A stretch of 64,000 bases of DNA from Parietaria judaica (lineage: Eukaryota; Streptophyta; Magnoliopsida; Rosales; Urticaceae), in contig OX940863.1 of the NCBI GenBank assembly GCA_954871525.1, positions 42,952,501 to 43,016,500 on the forward strand, given 5' to 3'. Positions within the stretch are counted from its first letter, which is position 1, and each line of letters begins with the position of its first letter. A program made the position numbers and the translations under genes. The notes beneath the pieces are model-generated. The model saw only the letters and a list, made by a program, of their open reading frames with translations. It did no database searches and had not been told where the DNA came from. Below are positions 34,658 to 47,150 of this stretch, one piece after another.

Positions 34658-36796
34658 TAATGTGTAATTTTATTACATTAACTTATTTTATCCCTAAATT
34701 GCGAAGCACTATCTCCTAGTTTCTATATGAAGCTTAGAATGGGTTAAAATCTTTACCGAAAAGTGTTAAAAATTGGTTATCTTACGAGAGCAAATACAAT
34801 GCGATCTTGATGAAATTTGAGTTGCTAGACCTTCTTTAGGGTGGTATTATTATAAATTGGGTTAGTTTTGGCATTAAAAGTTTTTGGAGCTCTCTTAAAA
34901 TCCAGTTTCAACAATTAATGCGTGCTCCAAAAAAAACTGAGTCTTTTTCCCATTTTCCGAGAAAGAACCCTAATTAAACGATATTTTAAACATCAAATGA
35001 ACTTCAAAATACTTAATAATGTGTAATTGTATCACTTTTACTTATTTTAATACCTAAACAGCTTAGAGCTATCTCCTAGTTTCTATATCAAGCCGTTAAT
35101 GGCTTAAAACTTTTAACGAAAAGTGTTAAAAATTGGATTTCTTACGAGACCAAATACGATGCGTTCTTGATGAAATTTGAGTTCCTAGACCTTGTTTAGG
35201 GTGGTATTATTATAAATTGGGTTAGTTTTGGCATTGAAAGTTTTTAGAGCTCTCTTAAAATCTAGTTTCAACAATTAACGCGTCCTCCAAAAGTCTTTTT
35301 CCCATTTAACGCGAAAGAACTCTTATTAAAAGATATTTTAAACAAAAAATGAACTTAAAAATGCTTAATAATATGTAATTTTATTACATTAACTTATTTT
35401 AATCCCTAAATTGCGAAGCATTATCTCCTAATTTCTATATGAAGCAGAGAACGGGTTAAAATCTTTACCGACAAGTGTTAAAAACTGGTTATCTTACGAG
35501 AGCAAATACGATGCGTTCTTGATGAAATTTGAGTTGCTAGACCTTCTTTAGGGTGGTATTATTATAAATATGGTTAGTTTTGGCATTAAAAGTTTTTGGA
35601 ACTCTCTTAAAATCCAGTTTCAACAATTAATGCGTGCTCCAAAAAAAACTGAGTCTTTTTTCCATTTTCCGAGAAAGAACCCTAATTAAACGATATTTTA
35701 AACAACAAACGAACTTAAAAATGCTTAATAATGAGTAATTGTATCACATTTACTTATTTTAATACCTAAACAGCGAAGACCTATCTCGTAGTTTCTATAT
35801 CAAGCCGTTAATGGGTTAAAACTTTTAACGAAAAGTGTTAAAAATTGGATTTCTTACGAGACCAAATACGATACGTTCTTGATGAAATTTGAGTTCCTAG
35901 ACCTTTTTTAGGGTGGTATTATTATAAATTGGGTTAGTTTTGACATTGAAAGTTTTTCGAGCTCTCTTAAAATCTAGTTTCAACAATTAACGCGTCCTAC
36001 AAAAGTCTTTTTACCATTTTACGCGAAAGAACTCTTATTAAAAGATATTTTAAACAAAAATTGAACTTAAAAATGCGTAATAATGTGTAATTTTATTACA
36101 TTAACTTATTTTAATCCCTAAATTGCGAAGCACTATCTCCTAATTTCTATATAAAGCCGAACGGGTTAAAATCTTTACCGAAAAGTGTTAAAAACTGGTT
36201 ATCTTACGAGAGCAAATACGATGCGTTCTTGATGAAATTTGAGTTGCTAGACCTTCTTTAGGGTGTTATTATTATAAATTGGGTTAGTTTTGGCATTAAA
36301 ATCTTTTGGAGCTCTCTTAAAATCCAGTTTCAACAATTAATGCGTGCTCCAAAAAAAACTGAGTCTTTTTTCCATTTTCCGAGAAAGAACCCTAATTAAA
36401 CGATATTTTAAACAACAAACGAACTTAAAAATGCTTAATAATGAGTAATTGTATCACATTTACTTATTTTAATACCTAAACAGCGAAGAGCTATCTCCTA
36501 GTTTCTATATCAAGCCGTTAATGGGTTAAAACTTTTAACGAAAAGTGTTAAAAATTGGATTTCTTACGAGAACAATACGATGCGTTCTTGATGAAATTTG
36601 AGTTCCTAGACCTTGTTTAGGGTGGTATTATTATAAATTGGGTTAGTTTTGGCATTGAAAGTTTTTCGAGCTCTCTTAAAATCTAGTTTCAACAATTTAC
36701 GCGTCCTCCAAAAAAACAGAGTCTTTTTCCCATTTTACGCGAAAGAACTCTAATTAAAAGATATTTTAAACAAAAAATGAACTTAACAATGCTTAA
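34658..36796. repeat. Six-monomer HOR unit, copy 1
   Basis: 2,139 bp; monomers at 34658, 35017, 35369, 35729, 36081 and 36439. Marks in order: A with AAGCTTAGAATGGG; B with CAGCTTAGAGC; A with AAGCAGAGAACGGG and GACAAGTG; B with AATGAGTAATTG; A with ATAAAGCCGAACGGG and GGTGTTATT; B with CGAGAACAATACG. Confidence 0.92.
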
Positions 36797-38936
36797 TAAT
36801 GTGTAATTTTATTACATTAACTTATTTTAATCCCTAAATTGCGAAGCACTATCTCCTAGTTTCTATATGAAGCCGAGAATGGGTTAAAATCTTTACCGAA
36901 AAGTGTTAAAAATTGGTTATCTTACGAGAGCAAATACAATGCGTTCTTGATGAAATTTGAGTTTCTAGACCTTCTTTAGGGTGGTATTATTATAAATTGG
37001 GTTAGTTTTGGCATTAAAAGTTTTTGGAGCTCTCTTAAAATCCAGTTTCAACAATTAATGCGTGCTCCAAAAAAAACTGAGTCTTTTTCCCATTTTCCGA
37101 GAAAGAACCCTAATTAAACGATATTTTAAACATCAAATGAACTTCAAAATACTTAATAATGTGTAATTGTATCACTTTTACTTATTTTAATACCTAAACA
37201 GCTTAGAGCTATCTCCTAGTTTCTATATCAAGCCGTTAATGGCTTAAAACTTTTAACGAAAAGTGTTAAAAATTGGATTTCTTACGAGACCAAATACGAT
37301 GCGTTCTTGATGAAATTTGAGTTCCTAGACCTTGTTTAGGGTGGTATTATTATAAATTGGGTTAGTTTTGGCATTGAAAGTTTTTAGAGCTCTCTTAAAA
37401 TCTAGTTTCAACAATTAACGCGTCCTCCAAAAGTCTTTTTCCCATTTAACGCGAAAGAACTCTTATTAAAAGATATTTTAAACAAAAAATGAACTTAAAA
37501 ATGCTTAATAATATGTAATTTTATTACATTAACTTATTTTAATCCCTAAATTGCGAAGCATTATCTCCTAATTTCTATATGAAGCAGAGAACGGGTTAAA
37601 ATCTTTACCGACAAGTGTTAAAAACTGGTTATCTTACGAGAGCAAATACGATGCGTTCTTGATGAAATTTGAGTTGCTAGACCTTCTTTAGGGTGGTATT
37701 ATTATAAATATGGTTAGTTTTGGCATTAAAAGTTTTTGGAGCTCTCTTAAAATCCAGTTTCAACAATTAATGCGTGCTCCAAAAAAAACTGAGTCTTTTT
37801 TCCATTTTCCGAGAAAGAACCCTAATTAAACGATATTTTAAACAACAAACGAACTTAAAAATGCTTAATAATGAGTAATTGTATCACATTTACTTATTTT
37901 AATACCTAAACAGCGAAGAGCTATCTCCTAGTTTCTATATCAAGCCGTTAATGGGTTAAAACTTTTAACGAAAAGTGTTAAAAATTGGATTTCTTACGAG
38001 ACCAAATACGATACGTTCTTGATGAAATTTGAGTTCCTAGACCTTTTTTAGGGTGGTATTATTATAAATTGGGTTAGTTTTGACATTGAAAGTTTTTCGA
38101 GCTCTCTTAAAATCTAGTTTCAACAATTAACGCGTCCTACAAAAGTCTTTTTACCATTTTACGCGAAAGAACTCTTATTAAAAGATATTTTAAACAAAAA
38201 TTGAACTTAAAAATGCGTAATAATGTGTAATTTTATTACATTAACTTATTTTAATCCCTAAATTGCGAAGCACTATCTCCTAATTTCTATATAAAGCCGA
38301 ACGGGTTAAAATCTTTACCGAAAAGTGTTAAAAACTGGTTATCTTACGAGAGCAAATACGATGCGTTCTTGATGAAATTTGAGTTGCTAGACCTTCTTTA
38401 GGGTGTTATTATTATAAATTGGGTTAGTTTTGGCATTAAAATCTTTTGGAGCTCTCTTAAAATCCAGTTTCAACAATTAATGCGTGCTCCAAAAAAAACT
38501 GAGTCTTTTTTCCATTTTCCGAGAAAGAACCCTAATTAAACGATATTTTAAACAACAAAAGAACTTAAAAATGCTTAATAATGAGTAATTGTATCACATT
38601 TACTTATTTTAATACCTAAACAGCGAAGACCTATCTCCTAGTTTCTATATCAAGCCGTTAATGGGTTAAAACTTTTAACGAAAAGTGTTAAAAATTGGAT
38701 TTCTTACGAGAACAATACGATGCGTTCTTGATGAAATTTGAGTTCCTAGACCTTGTTTAGGGTGGTATTATTATAAATTGGGTTAGTTTTGGCATTGAAA
38801 GTTTTTCGAGCTCTCTTAAAATCTAGTTTCAACAATTTACGCGTCCTCCAAAAAAACAGAGTCTTTTTCCCATTTTACGCGAAAGAACTCTAATTAAAAG
38901 ATATTTTAAACAAAAAATGAACTTAACAATGCTTAA
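36797..38936. repeat. Six-monomer HOR unit, copy 2
   Basis: 2,140 bp; monomers at 36797, 37157, 37509, 37869, 38221 and 38579. Five of six slots match copy 1 almost base for base. The first slot differs: its A reads AAGCCGAGAATGGG and GAGTTTCTAGACC instead of AAGCTTAGAATGGG. Confidence 0.92.
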
Positions 38937-39648
38937 TAATGTGTAATTTTATTACATTAACTTATTTTAATCCCTAAATTGCGAAGCACTATCTCCTAGT
39001 TTCTATATGAAGCCGAGAATGGGTTAAAATCTTTACCGAAAAGTGTTAAAAATTGGTTATCTTACGAGAGCAAATACAATGCGTTCTTGATGAAATTTGA
39101 GTTTCTAGACCTTCTTTAGGGTGGTATTATTATAAATTGGGTTAGTTTTGGCATTAAAAGTTTTTGGAGCTCTCTTAAAATCCAGTTTCAACAATTAATG
39201 CGTGCTCCAAAAAAAACTGAGTCTTTTTCCCATTTTCCGAGAAAGAACCCTAGTTAAACGATATTTTAAACAACAAATGAACTTAAAAAATTTTAATCAT
39301 GTGTAATTGTATCACATTTACTTATTTTAATACCTAAACAGCGAAGAGCTATCTCATAGTTTCTATATCAAGCCGTTAATGGCTTAAAACTTTTAACGAA
39401 AAGTGTTAAAAATTGGATTTCTTACGAGACCAAATATGATGCGTTCTTGATGAAATTTGAGTTCATAGACCTTGTTTAGGGTGGTATTATTATAAATTGG
39501 GTTAGTTTTGGCATTGAAAGTTTTTCGAGCTCTCTTAAAATCTAGTTTCAACAATTAACGCGTCCTCCAAAAGTCTTTTTCCCATTTTACGCCAAAGAAC
39601 TCTAATTAAAAGATATTTTAAACAAAAAATAAACTTAAAAATGCTTAA
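38937..39648. repeat. Extra A-B dimer between six-monomer units
   Basis: 712 bp; monomers at 38937 and 39297. The A matches the first slot of copy 2 (GAGTTTCTAGACC); the B has TTTTAATCATG, CTATCTCATAG and GAGTTCATAGACC, matching 34306. It sits between two complete six-mers and makes a local eight-monomer repeat of 2,851 bp. Confidence 0.88.
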
Positions 39649-41787
39649 TAATGTGTAATTTTATTACATTAACTTATTTTATCCCTAAATTGCGAAGCAC
39701 TATCTCCTAGTTTCTATATGAAGCTTAGAATGGGTTAAAATCTTTACCGAAAAGTGTTAAAAATTGGTTATCTTACGAGAGCAAATACAATGCGATCTTG
39801 ATGAAATTTGAGTTGCTAGACCTTCTTTAGGGTGGTATTATTATAAATTGGGTTAGTTTTGGCATTAAAAGTTTTTGGAGCTCTCTTAAAATCCAGTTTC
39901 AACAATTAATGCGTGCTCCAAAAAAAACTGAGTCTTTTTCCCATTTTCCGAGAAAGAACCCTAATTAAACGATATTTTAAACATCAAATGAACTTAAAAA
40001 TACTTAATAATGTGTAATTGTATCACTTTTACTTATTTTAATACCTAAACAGCTTAGAGCTATCTCCTAGTTTCTATATCAAGCCGTTAATGGCTTAAAA
40101 CTTTTAACGAAAAGTGTTAAAAATTGGATTTCTTACGAGACCAAATACGATGCGTTCTTGATGAAATTTGAGTTCCTAGACCTTGTTTAGGGTGGTATTA
40201 TTATAAATTGGGTTAGTTTTGGCATTGAAAGTTTTTAGAGCTCTCTTAAAATCTAGTTTCAACAATTAACGCGTCCTCCAAAAGTCTTTTTCCCATTTAA
40301 CGCGAAAGAACTCTTATTAAAAGATATTTTAAACAAAAAATGAACTTAAAAATGCTTAATAATATGTAATTTTATTACATTAACTTATTTTAATCCCTAA
40401 ATTGCGAAGCATTATCTCCTAATTTCTATATGAAGCAGAGAACGGGTTAAAATCTTTACCGACAAGTGTTAAAAACTGGTTATCTTACGAGAGCAAATAC
40501 GATGCGTTCTTGATGAAATTTGAGTTGCTAGACCTTCTTTAGGGTGGTATTATTATAAATATGGTTAGTTTTGGCATTAAAAGTTTTTGGAGCTCTCTTA
40601 AAATCCAGTTTCAACAATTAATGCGTGCTCCAAAAAAAACTGAGTCTTTTTTCCATTTTCCGAGAAAGAACCCTAATTAAACGATATTTTAAACAACAAA
40701 CGAACTTAAAAATGCTTAATAATGAGTAATTGTATCACATTTACTTATTTTAATACCTAAACAGCGAAGAGCTATCTCCTAGTTTCTATATCAAGCCGTT
40801 AATGGGTTAAAACTTTTAACGAAAAGTGTTAAAAATTGGATTTCTTACGAGACCAAATACGATACGTTCTTGATGAAATTTGAGTTCCTAGACCTTTTTT
40901 AGGGTGGTATTATTATAAATTGGGTTAGTTTTGACATTGAAAGTTTTTCGAGCTCTCTTAAAATCTAGTTTCAACAATTAACGCGTCCTACAAAAGTCTT
41001 TTTACCATTTTACGCGAAAGAACTCTTATTAAAAGATATTTTAAACAAAAATTGAACTTAAAAATGCGTAATAATGTGTAATTTTATTACATTAACTTAT
41101 TTTAATCCCTAAATTGCGAAGCACTATCTCCTAATTTCTATATAAAGCCGAACGGGTTAAAATCTTTACCGAAAAGTGTTAAAAACTGGTTATCTTACGA
41201 GAGCAAATACGATGCGTTCTTGATGAAATTTGAGTTGCTAGACCTTCTTTAGGGTGTTATTATTATAAATTGGGTTAGTTTTGGCATTAAAATCTTTTGG
41301 AGCTCTCTTAAAATCCAGTTTCAACAATTAATGCGTGCTCCAAAAAAAACTGAGTCTTTTTTCCATTTTCCGAGAAAGAACCCTAATTAAACGATATTTT
41401 AAACAACAAACGAACTTAAAAATGCTTAATAATGAGTAATTGTATCACATTTACTTATTTTAATACCTAAACAGCGAAGAGCTATCTCCTAGTTTCTATA
41501 TCAAGCCGTTAATGGGTTAAAACTTTTAACGAAAAGTGTTAAAAATTGGATTTCTTACGAGAACAATACGATGCGTTCTTGATGAAATTTGAGTTCCTAG
41601 ACCTTGTTTAGGGTGGTATTATTATAAATTGGGTTAGTTTTGGCATTGAAAGTTTTTCGAGCTCTCTTAAAATCTAGTTTCAACAATTTACGCGTCCTCC
41701 AAAAAAACAGAGTCTTTTTCCCATTTTACGCGAAAGAACTCTAATTAAAAGATATTTTAAACAAAAAATGAACTTAACAATGCTTAA
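39649..41787. repeat. Six-monomer HOR unit, copy 3
   Basis: 2,139 bp, identical in length to copy 1; monomers at 39649, 40008, 40360, 40720, 41072 and 41430. Its first A has AAGCTTAGAATGGG, so it is closer to copy 1 than to the adjacent copy 2. Confidence 0.92.
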
Positions 41788-42499
41788 TAATGTGTAATTT
41801 TATTACATTAACTTATTTTAATCCCTAAATTGCGAAGCACTATCTCCTAGTTTCTATATGAAGCCGAGAATGGGTTAAAATCTTTACCGAAAAGTGTTAA
41901 AAATTGGTTATCTTACGAGAGCAAATACAATGCGTTCTTGATGAAATTTGAGTTTCTAGACCTTCTTTAGGGTGGTATTATTATAAATTGGGTTAGTTTT
42001 GGCATTAAAAGTTTTTGGAGCTCTCTTAAAAACCAGTTTCAACAATTAATGCGTGCTCCAAAAAAAACTGAGTCTTTTTCCCATTTTCCGAGAAAGAACC
42101 CTAGTTAAACGATATTTTAAACAACAAATGAACTTAAAATTTTTTAATCATGTGTAATTGTATCACATTTACTTATTTTAATACCTAAACAGCGAAGAGC
42201 TATCTCCTAGTTTCTATATCAAGCCGTTAATGGGTTAAAACTTTTAACGAAAAGTGTTAAAAATTGGATTTCTTACGAGACCAAATACGATGCGTTCTTG
42301 ATGAAATTTGAGTTCCTAGACCTTATTTAGGGTGGTATTATTATAAATTGGGTTAGTTTTGGCATTGAAAGTTTTTCGAGCTCTCTTAAAATCTAGTTTC
42401 AACAATTAACGCGTCCTACAAAAGTCTTTTTACCATTTTACGCGAAAGAACTCTTATTAAAAGATATTTTAAACAAAAAATGAACTTAAAAATGCGTAA
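41788..42499. repeat. Transition A-B dimer
   Basis: 712 bp; monomers at 41788 (GAGTTTCTAGACC, as in six-mer copy 2) and 42148 (TTTTAATCATG head, then CCTTATTTAGGG and CGTCCTACAAAAGTC). The B tail is the type used by the 710 bp dimers that follow. Confidence 0.85.
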
Positions 42500-44628
42500 T
42501 AATGTGTAATTTTATTACATTAACTTATTTTAATCCCTAAATTGCGAAGCACTATCTCCTAATTTCTATATAAAGCCGAACGGTTTAAAATCTTTACCGA
42601 AAAGTGTTAAAAACTGGTTATCTTACGAGAGCAAATACGATGCGTTCTTGATGAAATTTGAGTTGCTAGACCTTCTTTAGGGTGTTATTATTATAAATTG
42701 GGTTAGTTTTGGCATTAAAATCTTTTGGAGCTCTCTTAAAATCCAGTTTCAACAATTAATGCGTGCTCCAAAAAAAACTGAGTCTTTTTTCCATTTTCCG
42801 AGAAAGAACCCTAATTAAACGATATTTTAAAGAACAAACGAACTTAAAAATGCTTAATAATGAGTAATTGTATCACATTTACTTATTTTAATACCTAAAT
42901 AGCGAAGAGCTATCTCCTAGTTTCTATATCAAGCCGTTAATGGGTTAAAACTTTTAACGAAAAGTGTTAAAAATTGGATTTCTTACGAGACCAAATACGA
43001 TGCGTTCTTGATGAAATTTGAGTTCCTAGACCTTGTTTAGGGTGGTATTATTATAAATTGGGTTAGTTTTGGCATTGAAAGTTTTTCGAGCTCTCTTAAA
43101 ATCTAGTTTCAACAATTAACGCGTCCTACAAAAGTCTTTTTACCATTTTACGCGAAAGAACTCTTATTAAAATATATTTTAAACAAAAAATGAACTTAAA
43201 AATGCGTAATAATGTGTAATTTTATTACATTAACTTATTTTAATCCCTAAATTGCGAAGCACTATCTCCTAATTTCTATATAAAGCCGAACGGGTTAAAA
43301 TCTTTACCGAAAAGTGTTAAAAACTGGTTATCTTACGAGAGCAAATACGATGCGTTCTTGATGAAATTTGAGTTGCTAGACCTTCTTTAGGGTGTTATTA
43401 TTATAAATTGGGTTAGTTTTGGCATTAAAATTTTTGGAGCTCTCTTAAAATCCAGTTTCAACAATTAATGCGTGCTCCAAAAAAAACTGAGTCTTTTTTC
43501 CATTTTCCGAGAAAGAACCCTAATTAAACGATATTTTAAACAACAAACAAACTTAAAAATGCTTAATAATGAGTAATTGTATCACATTTACTTATTTTAA
43601 TACCTAAACAGCGAAGAGCTATCTCCTAGTTTCTATATCAAGCCGTTAATGGGTTAAAACTTTTAACGAAAAGTGTTAAAAATTGGATTTCTTACGAGAC
43701 CAAATACGATGCGTTCTTGATGAAATTTGAGTTCCTAGACCTTGTTTAGGGTGGTATTATTATAAATTGGGTTAGTTTTGGCATTGAAAGTTTTTCGAGC
43801 TCTCTTAAAATCTAGTTTCAACAATTAACGCGTCCTACAAAAGTCTTTTTACCATTTTACGCGAAAGAACTCTTATTAAAAGATATTTTAAACAAAAAAT
43901 GAACTTAAAAATGCGTAATAATGTGTAATTTTATTACATTAACTTATTTTAATCCCTAAATTGCGAAGCACTATCTCCTAATTTCTATATAAAGCCGAAC
44001 GGGTTAAAATCTTTACCGAAAAGTGTTAAAAACTGGTTATCTTACGAGAGCAAATACGATGCGTTCTTGATGAAATTTGAGTTGCTAGACCTTCTTTAGG
44101 GTGTTATTATTATAAATTGGGTTAGTTTTGGCATTAAAATCTTTTGGAGCTCTCTTAAAATCCAGTTTCAACAATTAATGCGTGCTCCAAAAAAAACTGA
44201 GTCTTTTTTCCATTTTCCGAGAAAGAACCCTAATTAAACGATATTTTAAACAACAAACGAACTTAAAAATGCTTAATAATGTGTAATTGTATCACATTTA
44301 CTTATTTTAATACCTAAACAGCGAAGAGCTATCTCCTAGTTTCTATATCAAGCCGTTAATGGGTTAAAACTTTTAACGAAAAGTGTTAAAAATTGGATTT
44401 CTTACGAGAACAATACGATGCGTTCTTGATGAAATTTGAGTTCCTAGACCTTGTTTAGGGTGGTATTATTATAAATTGGGTTAGGTTTTGGCATTGAAAG
44501 TTTTTCGAGCTCTCTTAAAATCTAGTTTCAACAATTAACGCGTCCTCCAAAAGTCTTTTTCCCATTTTACGCCAAAGAACTCTAATTAAAAGATATTTTA
44601 AACAAAAAATGAACTTAAAAATGCTTAA
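42500..44628. repeat. Three tandem 709-710 bp A-B dimers
   Basis: Dimers at 42500-43209, 43210-43918 and 43919-44628. Each A is of the ATAAAGCCGAACGG, GGTGTTATT type, i.e. slot five of the six-mer. The B members at 42858 and 43567 are near-identical. The last B (44277) is chimeric: CGAGAACAATACG at its middle, then GGTTAGGTTTTGG and ACGCCAAAG, the left-array tail. Confidence 0.88.
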
Positions 44629-46061
44629 TAATGTGTAATTTTATTACATTAACTTATTTTATCCCTAAATTGCGAAGCACTATCTCCTAGTTTCTATATG
44701 AAGCCGTGAACGGGTTAAAATATTTACCGAAAAGTGTTAAAAATTGGTTATCTTACGAGAGCAAATACGATGCGTTCTTGATGAAATTTGAGTTGCTAGA
44801 CCTTCATTAGGTTGGTATTATTATAAATTGGGTTAGTTTTGGAATTAAAAGTTTTTGGAGCTCTCTTAAAATCTAGTTTCAACAATTAATGCGTGCTCCA
44901 AAAAAAACTGAGTCTTTTTTCCATTTTCCGAGAAAGAACCCTAATTAAACGATATTTTAAACATCAAATGAACTTCAAAATACCTAATAATGTGTAATTG
45001 TATCACTTTTACTTATTATAATACCTAAACAGCGAAGAGCTATCTCCTAGTTTCTATATCAAGCCGTGAACGGGTTAAAATCTTTACCGAAAACTGTTAA
45101 AAATTGGTTTTCTTACGAGAGCAAATACGATGCGTTCTTGATGAAATTTGAGTTCCTAGACCTTGTTTAGGGTGGTATTATTATAAATTGGGTTAGGTTT
45201 TGGCATTGAAAGTTTTTCGAGCTCTCTTAAAATCTAGTTTCAACAATTAACGCGTCCTCCAAAAAAAAATTGAGTCTTTTTCCCATTTTATGCGAAAGAA
45301 CTCTAATTAAAAGATATTTTAAACAAAAAATTAACTTAAAAATGCTAAATAATATGTAATTTTATAACATTAACTTATTTTAATCCCTAAATTGCGAAGC
45401 ACTATCTCCTAATTTTTATATGAAGCCGAGAACGGGTTAAAATCTTTACCGAAAAGTGTTAAAAATTGGTTATCTTACGAGAGCAAATACGATGCGTTCT
45501 TGATGAAATTTGAGTTGCTGGACCTTCTTTAGGGTGGTATTATTATAAATTTGGCTAGTTTTTGCATTAAAATTTTTTGGATCTCTCTTAAAATCCAGTT
45601 TCAACAATTAATGCGTGCTCCAAAAAAAACTGAGTCTTTTTTCCATTTTCCGAGAAAGAACCCTTATTAAACGATATTTTAAACAACAAACGAACTTAAA
45701 AATGCTTAATAATGTCTAATTGTATCACATTTACTTATTTTAATACCTAAACAGCGAAGAGCTATCTCCTAGTTTCTATATCAAGCCGTTAATGGGTCAA
45801 AACTTTTAACGAAAAGTGATAAAAATTGGTTTTCTTACAAGACCAAATACGATACGTTTTTGATGAAATTTGAGTTCCTAGACCTTGTTTAGGGTGGTAT
45901 TATTATAAATTGGGTTAGTTTTGGCATTGAAAGTTTTTCGAGCTCTCTTAAAATCTAGTTTCAACAATTAACGCGTCCTCCAAAAGTCTTTTTCCCATTT
46001 TACGCCAAAGAACTCTAATTAAAAGATATTTTAAACAAAAAATGAACTTAAAAATGCTTAA
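44629..46061. repeat. Isolated four-monomer HOR unit of left-end type
   Basis: 1,433 bp; A1 at 44629, B1 at 44988, A2 at 45350, B2 at 45710. It matches the units at 1-5720 (B1 with CACTTTTACTTATTATAATA, A2 with GCTGGACC and AATTTGGCTAG, B2 with GGGTCAAAAC and ACGCC). The nearest other such unit ends at 24722, about 20 kb away. A standard A1 follows at 46062. Confidence 0.9.
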
Positions 46062-46771
46062 TAATGTGTAATTTTATTACATTAACTTATTTTATCCCTA
46101 AATTGCGAAGCACTATCTCCTAGTTTCTATATGAAGCCGTGAACGGGTTAAAATCTTTACCGAAAAGTGTTAAAAATTGGTTATCTTACGAGAGCAAATA
46201 CGATGCGTTCTTTATGAAATTTGAGTTGCTAGACCTTCTTTAGGTTGGTATTATTATAAATTGGGTTAGTTTTGGAATTAAAAGTTTTTGGAGCTCTCTT
46301 AAAATCCAGTTTCAACAATTAATGCGTGCTCCAAAAAAAACTGAGTCTTTTTCCCATTTTCCGAGAAAGAACCCTAATTAAACGATATTCTAAACATCAA
46401 ATGAACTTAAAAATACTTAATAATGTGTAATTGTATCACTTTTACTTATTTTAATACCTAAACAGCGAAGAGCTATTCCTAGTTTCTATATCAAGCCGTT
46501 AATGGGTTAAAACTTTTAACGAAAAGTGTTAAAAATTGATTTTCTTACGAGAGCAAATACGATGCGTTCTTGATGAAATTTGAGTTCCTAGACCTTGTTT
46601 AGGATGGTATTATTATAAATTGGGTTAGTTTTGGCATTGAAAGTTTTTCGAGCTCTCTTAAAATATAGTTTCAACAATTAACGCGTCCTCCAAAAGTCTT
46701 TTTCCCATTTTACGCCAAAGAACTTGAATTAAAAGATATTTTAAACAAAAAATGAACTTAAAAATTCTTAA

Positions 46772-47150
46772 TAATGTGTAATTTTATTACATTAACTTAT
46801 TTTATACCTAAATTGCGAAGCACTATCTCCTAGTTTCTATATGAAGCCGTGAACGGGTTAAAATCTTTACCGAAAAGTGTTAAAAATTGGCTATCTTACG
46901 AGAGCAAATACGATGCGTTCTTGATGAAATTTCAGTTGCTAGACCTTCTTTTGGGTGGTATTATTTTAAATTGGGTTAGTTTTGGAATTAAAAGTTTTTG
47001 GAGCTCTCTTAAAATCCAGTTTCAACAATTAATACGTGCTAAAAAACCCTAATTAATGAGTCTCTTTAAATTGAGTCTTTTTCCTATTTTCTGAGAAAGA
47101 ACCCTAATTAAACGATATTTTAAACATCAAATAAACTTCAAAATTCTTAA
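46772..47150. repeat. A monomer with ~20 bp insertion and lost stop (frame 46849-47052)
   Basis: 379 bp, the longest monomer seen. At 47041 the A-run is followed by CCCTAATTAATGAGTCTC and TTTAAATTG before the usual GAGTC. The insert resembles the monomer's own tail (AACCCTAATTAA), suggesting local template switching. The codon-35 stop is TTG here; the frame ends after 67 codons within the insert. Confidence 0.85.

Noticed and set aside
44629..46061. Assembly error as the sole explanation for the displaced HOR unit
   Set aside because: The junctions are in register and the unit carries private bases (TTCATTAGG, TACCTAATAATG, GGATCTC, AATGTCTAATTG), so it is not a simple copy of a left unit. 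Raw reads would still be needed to exclude it.
46849..47052. 67-codon open frame as a gene
   Set aside because: Same satellite frame, ended by a monomer-specific insertion.
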